Origin: Urechis unicinctus
Taxonomy: Eukaryota > Annelida > Polychaeta > Xenopneusta > Urechidae
Length of the DNA stretch: 64,000 bases
Assembly: GCA_034190875.2 (NCBI GenBank)
Contig: CM067348.1
Coordinates: 38,228,699 to 38,292,698, forward strand
Direction of reading: 5' to 3'
Positions within the stretch are counted from its first letter, which is position 1. Each line of letters opens with the position of its first letter. The notes under the pieces are model-generated. The model was given only the letters and a program-made list of their open reading frames with translations, searched no databases and was not told the DNA's origin. The position numbers and the translations under genes were made by a program. Below, in pieces: positions 22,872-64,000 of this stretch.

Positions 22872-23235
22872 GCTTTGGTAGATGACGTCAGACTTGACCA
22901 GTGTGACCTGTACATGCATGGTGAGGTCAGACTTGACCAGTGTGGCCTGTCCGTGCATGGTGAGGTCAGACTTTACCAGTGTGGCCTGTACGTGCATGGT
23001 GAGGTCAGACTTGACCAGTGTGGCCTGTCCGTGCATGGTGAGGTCAGACTTGACCAGTGTGGCCTGTACGTGCATTGTGAGGTCAGACTTGACCAGTGTG
23101 GCCTGTACGTGCATGGTGAAGTCAGACTTGACCAGTGTGGCCTGTACATGCATGGTGAGGTCAGTCTTGACCAGTGTGGCCTGTACGTACATGGTGAGGT
23201 CTGACGTGACCAGTGTGGCCTGTATGTGTGTGGTG
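22872..23235. repeat. Minisatellite, 39-bp unit, about 9 copies
   Basis: The unit contains GGTGAGGTCAGACTTGACCA and GTGTGGCCTGTACGTGCAT. Frames of more than 100 codons on both strands (22,812-23,385) are repeat artefacts. Confidence 0.95.
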
Positions 23236-24019
23236 AGGCTGTCAGCTGTCCGCTACCAGACTCCCCAGTATCTACATGACAGCGAGTCTCCACCATCTGC
23301 TTGTTCATTTATTTTGATTATTTGGCAATATTTGGTTATGGCAAAAGGACAAGCACCACACAACCAACTGCTGCATGAATACTGACACAGAACCGTACAC
23401 CTACTCACAACCCACACAGTGAGCTCGAATGGAGCCTCAGACTTCCTCATCACCAAAACCAACTATCAAATAAAAATAAGCAGATGTGAAAATAATGCTT
23501 GAGAGATATAAATAACTGTACAACTAAATAAGCCAGCCCCGTAAGCACTGGGACACTAAGAGGAAATATAGAGCCAAGCAGGCCAAACATTCTGGTTAGC
23601 AGGCAGCAGCAATAATAACATGTTACAGGCAAACCATCCTGTTTTATCCCAGTGGCCACATCCAGCCGTTTAATAGCTTGTTCAATAACAAGACCCCCGC
23701 CCCCCCCCCCCTCCCTCAGCATTCAAGTTGCTACAGTAAATATAAAATGACCTGTGAAGCAATGTATAAATGACTAAAACCGGCATATGAAATATTTCAC
23801 AAATAAAAACCTACTGTCAAACAGATATGCGTGATGTGAATTTGGGTTAATGTGATTGATACGTCTTGTCACCTTATATTTCACGGGGATTAACCTTGGT
23901 ACACACATACCACATGTTGGCACGGTTATATGACCTTTAATGACCTTGTGTTAAACACCTTACTAGATAGTTAATAGCTTAATGTGTCTATATGGGAAGT
24001 AATGTTAAGTTGCTTGATT
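23236..24019 (-). other. Glypican 3' UTR / intergenic
   Basis: No coding feature was seen. It contains a C run at about 23,697-23,711 and AT-rich sequence. TTTATT at about 23,309 could be a polyadenylation signal on the - strand. Confidence 0.4.
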
Positions 24020-59061
<35,042 letters not shown>

Positions 59062-60443
59062 TTTGGATGGTATATCCGAGGCAACTGGGATCCAGTGATA
59101 TATGTTTCACGTCGGAGACGTTAGATCCATATATACAGGTACAGAGCGCTGTCGATTCCGTCAGCTTTTCATCTGACTAAGGTACTTCTGGACAAGAAGC
59201 GCGTTGATATGAATATATAAATAGCATGGACCACGTTTGCGAGGGGCGCTCCTATTGGTCGATGCGGTTAATGGTAGGCGCGCTATAATTACCAGTTCCA
59301 GACTTGGCAAGGAGGCTCAGAGGGTGCCCGATCTAAGGGGTCATATCATAATGTACACACTCCGCACCGTTAAAGATTCGATCATAACGGTGTATAAAGT
59401 ATTCTTCCGTGATCGTATACCAACTCTACAGAAGTGCATTCGCAATATATTTTTGTACATATAGTATCATCGTATTTAAAAAACAGAACTGAACTCGCAA
59501 ATACTTGTTGGAGTCAACCAACGTATTTGACCGAGCTCACTGGTTGTTGTGTTGCTTTCACGCTGTGAAGAGACAATTAGAGAAACAATATAGGTTTTAA
59601 GGAATCACGAAAGGCTGGCATCGGATGTCGGTCTAGCCCCGGTACGACGTCCTGCAGGTCTTGCGTCGGTAATGTACTCTGGTACATAGACATCATATCA
59701 ATCAGCGCCAATTGTCTATCGAAGCATATTAAGTTGCACTCGGCGAGACTGATCAGTTCTCCGTTCCTTAAACTTAAGTCAGATCTTGCAATCAAGTCTC
59801 AAACACTGTTTAAACCCATTAAAAATTGGCATTGTTATTACCACACTCACTTCCTAATCGAATGCACACGACCAATCTTCTGGGTTCTTTGCAGCTACAA
59901 AACCACGTGGGGCTATTCTTTTTCTGCCCGTATCCACACGACCCGTACCAGGGAGGCCTTTTTAGGTGGAACGCAATAGCCAAAAACGGACAGAAAACGG
60001 ATTAACGGGCTGACGATTGAATGGTTGATATGTTGATAAACATGATTGTCCTAAATCATATCGTGTATCTGTGTACATAGCGTTCCGAAGGGAATAGAGA
60101 AGGGAATCGCCGTACAGCCAAACTTTTGAATCATCGTGGAATTCCGTAAAACAATTGTACAAACGAAAGATGCTGACATATTATACGGCTATTTTATAAA
60201 AATGAGCGCCTTCTTGACCCTGCATCAATATTCAATCTCGAAAGCGCTGGACCCTGCATCATTTAACACTCCTTATTAGATCGACCTAACTGCCTCTTGT
60301 AGTCCGCTACGTCTACCCTCCCACGAGTGTTATACAGTTTGTACCCAAACACCTTTCCATTCCCGCGTTCATCGGCCAATATCGTCGGGGCGTGTTGAAT
60401 TATTAGGCTCTCTGCGCATGCGTCGCAAGCTGTCTTCGGAAAC
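59062..60443. promoter_or_regulatory. Head-to-head intergenic region of the glypican and SUCLA2
   Basis: The two start codons face away from each other across 1,382 bp, so both promoters must lie here or in unseen upstream exons. SUCLA2-proximal elements are a CCAAT box (60,376-60,380) and an NRF-1-like palindrome (60,412-60,423). No tandem array is present in this region, in contrast to the introns. Confidence 0.5.
60412..60423 (+). promoter_or_regulatory. NRF-1-like site before SUCLA2
   Basis: CTGCGCATGCGT lies about 20 bp before the ATG. NRF-1 activates many nuclear genes for mitochondrial proteins, which fits SUCLA2. The sequence match is direct; the function is inferred. Confidence 0.5.
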
Positions 60444-60509
60444 ATGGCGTCTTCGATCATCCGGAGTGGCCAACTTCTTGGAAAGTTGGCGTGTAGACAA
60501 ACGCCCAGA
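60444..60509 (+). CDS. SUCLA2: SUCLA2 exon 1 (mitochondrial presequence)
   Basis: 22 codons from ATG in context AAACATGG to CCCAGA/GTACGT. Arg/Lys/Ser-rich with no acidic residue. Chosen because its donor phase (0) matches exon 2 and the peptide type is right. Confidence 0.75.
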
Positions 60510-62061
60510 GTACGTGATATTTAACTGTTTTGAAGTTGAACTACTTCTTATTCAATTATTTATCAATTCTTTTGTCTATCAATCGGTCTCTTTTTATGCT
60601 AAAGATATGTTAACATTTTGAAGGTCGAGTTAACTTGTCTTGACAGCTCAACCCAGTCACTAGTGAACCCAGTGGCAGTACATGCAGGTGTAGCTCGACA
60701 TACTAAGTAACTATTTTTGACTTTCTGTTTGGTACGGCGCCAAGCCTTAGTCATATATGGGGAACTTTCACGTCACTTACTGTGAATGATATAAAAGATA
60801 AACACTCGCTGGTTATTTTTAAATACCAAACGCTGTTCACTGATATCATATCAAGATCTTCACACTTCATTGCTCTTAATTAATTCAATATATTAGCCCA
60901 AATTGACCACCATCATGTTTTATCGCCTTGTCGGTCCAACAGTAAAACCACCAATTTTGTGGTTGATTCGCATGCTTACAGAACTCGCCACGTTTTTTGC
61001 AAAATATGCATGTTCTGAAGTGTTTCAGGCGATGCATGTCAAAATTTATTATTAAGTTCGGTCCAAGATAATGTTTCATATTCCTATCATCTGCAGAAAA
61101 ATATATCTTTGTTAACTTTACAAGTTTACCGGTGATATTTTCTTCCAAAATACAAGCGTGGAGGACGGTAGCCCAGAGAGCCCCAGAAAACTTTTGATGT
61201 AAATAAGGCAAAAACAAAGCTGACAGTTCCTGTGGCGTTTTTCCCAAGTTTTCGTTGTTTTCTTTGTGATTCGGTGTGATATTTCTGTGACAGTGGCCTT
61301 GTCTACATGTTAGACAAGGTCATTTTAGCTTTGTGCCTCAAATAGTCCCTGCGAACTCACATCTTGCCTATGTTCCAATTGGTGATAGCTTATTAACTAT
61401 GCATGTATTTTTTAACGGAAATATCTGAGACATTTTCTCAATTACTAGTGCCAGGATACATAGAGAGGTTGTGAGATAGGTAGACTGGGACATGTATGAA
61501 TGAATGAAAATTGTCATGTCATACTTGAGGTGTTCGTATTAGTCTGTTATGTCATGCAGTGCAGAACAGACCTTTAATCTTTGTGGAAATGATTGAATGA
61601 TGATTAAAGAGTGAATAGAATATATTTGCCTTGATCGTTACCATGTGAAGAAATCGATAAACCAAGTATAGCTATCAATGCCATGTAAACATTCCACTAA
61701 CCATCACACCTATCGCTGTGATGGAAATAAAATTATTGTTTTATGTGCTGGATGGTTTCATATTCACAAAATATATATTTTTCCAGGCTAGATAGCTGAC
61801 TCCTAATGGGAATAGCAGGTGTACAAATGTTGAGTTCTGGGATTGGTCTGAGATGACTAGCTTGGTTCACCTTGTGTTACCTGTGTGCTCACCAGGCTCT
61901 CTGTGCAGCTCCATCATGCAGCTCAACACGGCTGCAGCGACGTCACCTCTCTATCCACGAGTACCAAGCCATGGACATCCTTCAAGAAAACGGAGTAGCT
62001 GTACCCAAATACAGAGTAGCTCAGTCCCCACAAGAGGCCTGCCAGATCGCCTGTGATTTCG
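60444..62061 (+). CDS. SUCLA2: SUCLA2, mitochondrial succinyl-CoA ligase beta subunit (5' part, 2 exons)
   Basis: Exons 60444-60509 and 61896-62061 join in phase 0. The second ends in phase 1 at TTCG/GTGAGT, with the remaining exons outside the window. The product begins MASSIIRSGQLLGKLACRQT, a basic, acid-free mitochondrial presequence, followed by RRHLSIHEYQAMDILQENGV, AVPKYRVAQSPQEACQIA. This is the N-terminal start of the ATP-grasp domain of succinyl-CoA ligase beta subunits. LSIHEY, LLQE-type and SPQEA words match SUCLA2 (ADP-forming) better than SUCLG2 (GDP-forming). The enzyme converts succinyl-CoA and ADP to succinate, CoA and ATP in the citric acid cycle, with SUCLG1 as the alpha subunit. 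Catalytic and nucleotide-binding residues lie in later exons not seen here. Confidence 0.87.
60510..61895 (+). other. SUCLA2 intron 1
   Basis: AT-rich intron without arrays. A 120-codon - strand frame (61,247-60,885), with a cluster of cysteines and histidine (CIFCKKRGEFCKH), is unassigned; it may be chance or a remnant of a mobile element. Confidence 0.6.
61896..62061 (+). CDS. SUCLA2: SUCLA2 exon 2
   Basis: Acceptor CTCACCAG; encodes the end of the presequence (RLQRRH, likely processing region) and the first conserved block of the mature subunit. Donor GTGAGTGT, phase 1. Confidence 0.9.
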
Positions 62062-62381
62062 GTGAGTGTATGTTGTGATCATATGGGTGGATGTCTGTTG
62101 AGTGTGGGGTTGAATACTACGTGATAGGGTCGGTTACTGACTTGGCAATATGGGTGCGTTGTGGTGACATATTATGTTCTTGGTGTGTACCTGGCATTTT
62201 AAGTAGTTGAATCAACAATCACATGGGTGAAAGTTTTCAGTATTATGACGGAATTCCGTATTTTCTGCCTTCCCAGGGGTCATTTTTCCTGCGGCCCCCA
62301 AGCCCCCAGCTATATTTTTCAGTATTTTGGAAATTTTCAACTTCCACACATGCAATCATGATTTCATACAAAATCGGCTAA

Positions 62382-62555
62382 CAAGGTTAGACTGTGATGA
62401 TTGGGTTTATCCGTGCTATAAATCCTGCTAATCGTTGGATAATTTGCAAACTTTGGAAATTTCATGCACCGCATAAAATCATAAAAGTATATGTCTAGCA
62501 AGGTTAGACTGTGATGATTGGGTTTATCCGTGCTATAAATCCTGCTAATCGTTGA
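62382..62555. repeat. 117-bp tandem duplication in SUCLA2 intron 2
   Basis: CAAGGTTAGACTGTGATGAT starts at 62,382 and again at 62,499, followed in both copies by TGGGTTTATCCGTGCTATAA. Confidence 0.92.
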
Positions 62556-62615
62556 AGAGCAAAACAAATGTAACATGTCACCGCATAAACTGACCCTAAA
62601 AGTTGTGGATATGTC

Positions 62616-63094
62616 GAGCAATGTGACATTCAGATCCAAGTGCCACCATTATCAATCAGTCATCCTGTAACCACATGTCTGAAATGGCCTTGTGATAAAA
62701 CCTGCCACCCATGGTGAGTCACTGGGACATTTAAGGAACTTGAAGGCGGCCTGCGATAAGATCTCCATAGTAAATAACACCCATTTTATGACTCTTTTGA
62801 TAAGAGTTGCCCCTTATCAGAGTTTTAGACTTGAGTTAATTGGTTGTGGGCCAGTTGATGGAACATGCTGATCTTGTTGTACCAGCCCATAAGGTTATCA
62901 TTGGGATAAGAAGTCTGTGCTAAGTTTGTATATCACCAATCACACACGACTGAATGTGACAATCGTAGTGATTGATTTGAGCTGATCCATTTAGACTAGA
63001 GAGTATTTCAGGCACCTTGACAATTGATTTGTTAGCTCACCATTTGTCCTGCTGTATGACTGTTAGCGTATTACCAATGTTGAGCCCTGCTGTT
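62616..63094 (+). other. Unique SUCLA2 intron 2 sequence
   Basis: No recognised exon. The next conserved SUCLA2 block was not found up to 64,000. Confidence 0.55.
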
Positions 63095-63645
63095 AGCTGC
63101 TAACACATGCCATGAGCCCTGCTGTTAGCTGCTAACACTTTGAGCACCTGCTGTTAGCTGCTAACACTGCCTTTTTGCTGTTAGCTGCTAACACATTTGC
63201 ATGAGCCTGAGGAAGCTCAAGCCCTGCTAAAGTTCGTGTTATCTAAGTGACTCAGTTAACACATGCCATGAGCCCCGCTGTTAGCTGCTAACACATGCCA
63301 TGAGCCCTGCTGTTAGCTGCTAACACATGCCATGAGCCCTGCTGTTAGCTGCTAACACATGCCATGAGCCCTGCTGTTAGCTGCTAACACATGCCATGAG
63401 CCCTGCTGTTAGCTGCTAACACACTCCATGAGCCCTGCTGTTAGCTGCTAACACATGCCATGAGCCCTGCTGTTAGCTGCTAACACATGCCATGAGCCCT
63501 GCTGTTTCCTGCTGTCCTCACATGCCATGAGCCCTGATGTTAGCTGCTAACACATGCCATGAACCCTGCTGTTAGCTGCTAACACATGCCATGAGCCCTG
63601 CTGTTTCCTGCTAACACATGCCATGAGCCCTGCTGTTTCCAGCCA
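63095..63645. repeat. Minisatellite, 32-bp unit with palindromic core, about 15 copies
   Basis: The unit contains TGAGCCCTGC, TGTTAGCTGCTAACA and CATGCCA. The core is an inverted repeat (GTTAGC...GCTAAC). Some units have GTTTCCTGC instead, which destroys the palindrome. Confidence 0.95.
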
Positions 63646-64000
63646 CCAATCAATCACCCTAACACTGGGACTTGTGTATGTCTGGTTATGAGTATGTCCT
63701 CACTTTACATGGGTTGTATTGAGGTGTAGGAGGCAGTTAGGATGTAAACATTATGGTGGCAATCATGCCAGCAGATTGTTCTTGAATCAGTTAGGCTTGT
63801 GCCTCTATCAGGTTCTTGTGGTTAGTTACACAGTGGTCAGGATGAGTGGTGCATGGTTGCGACAGAACACTGTCTCCTGCCTCCCCCTGTTATCAACACA
63901 ACCCCCACCCCCCCCCAACTGATCCCAAATTGACTGCCTTGCACACCAAGTCTCCTGAATTACTGACATGATTGTAAACATTATATTCAATGCCAGATGA
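63646..64000 (+). other. SUCLA2 intron 2, right end of window
   Basis: No recognised exon; a C run lies at about 63,902-63,917. Confidence 0.5.

Noticed and set aside
61896-62061. Assignment of the ligase exons to SUCLG2
   Set aside because: The HEY, ILQENGV, VPK and SPQEA words match the ADP-forming SUCLA2 pattern better than the GDP-forming subunit; a search with the full gene would settle it.

Overview
This is a metazoan nuclear genome window with intron-split genes, long AT- and minisatellite-rich introns, and decayed retroelements. There is no bacterial gene organisation, and most open frames are by-products of tandem repeats. A SINE-like piece ending in an ACTC-rich tail (about 4,560-5,030) resembles repeats common in gastropod molluscs. 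Together with the minisatellite density this suggests a lophotrochozoan, perhaps a marine gastropod; the species assignment is an inference with low-to-moderate confidence.

Three recognisable genes are present. (1) A complete TBC1D24/Skywalker homologue lies on the + strand (14,988-19,249). It has ten coding exons whose splice phases all join, giving 585 residues with an N-terminal TBC domain and a C-terminal TLDc domain. (2) A complete glypican of the GPC3/5 (Dally) class lies on the - strand (59,061 down to 24,020). Its seven coding exons spread over 35 kb join in phase to 611 residues, with a signal peptide, 14 cysteines, an S-G-S-G-S-G glycosaminoglycan attachment cluster and a C-terminal GPI signal. 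(3) The first two coding exons of SUCLA2 (mitochondrial ADP-forming succinyl-CoA ligase beta subunit) lie on the + strand (60,444-62,061); the rest lies beyond the window. The glypican and SUCLA2 are head to head, 1.4 kb apart. TBC1D24 and the glypican are tail to tail, 4.8 kb apart.

Layout: 1-1,816 is a 772-bp tandem satellite. 2,098-4,570 is a decayed Ty3/gypsy pol on the - strand. 4,560-5,030 is SINE-like. 5,220-7,310 holds three diverged copies of a 0.8-kb repeat. 7,750-7,906 is a TA tract. 9,371-10,480 is a terminal-inverted-repeat element flanked by TTAAAC. 10,836-14,222 holds minisatellites and a CpG-rich stretch. 14,231-14,546 is a broken second copy of TBC1D24 exon 5. TBC1D24 follows, then intergenic arrays, then the glypican, whose introns carry more than 30 unrelated minisatellites (units of about 17-51 bp), then SUCLA2.

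The most unusual theme is local tandem duplication acting on ordinary sequence, including splice sites. A 5' splice site is tandemly triplicated in TBC1D24 (39/38-bp units) and another is duplicated in the glypican (32-bp units). One TBC1D24 acceptor sits at the edge of a repeat array full of look-alike acceptors. A segment at 44,756-45,130 reads like an interleaving of two neighbouring sequences and is probably an assembly-consensus artefact. I see no wholly new biological system. The tandem splice sites and the exceptional minisatellite load are the points that merit a second look.
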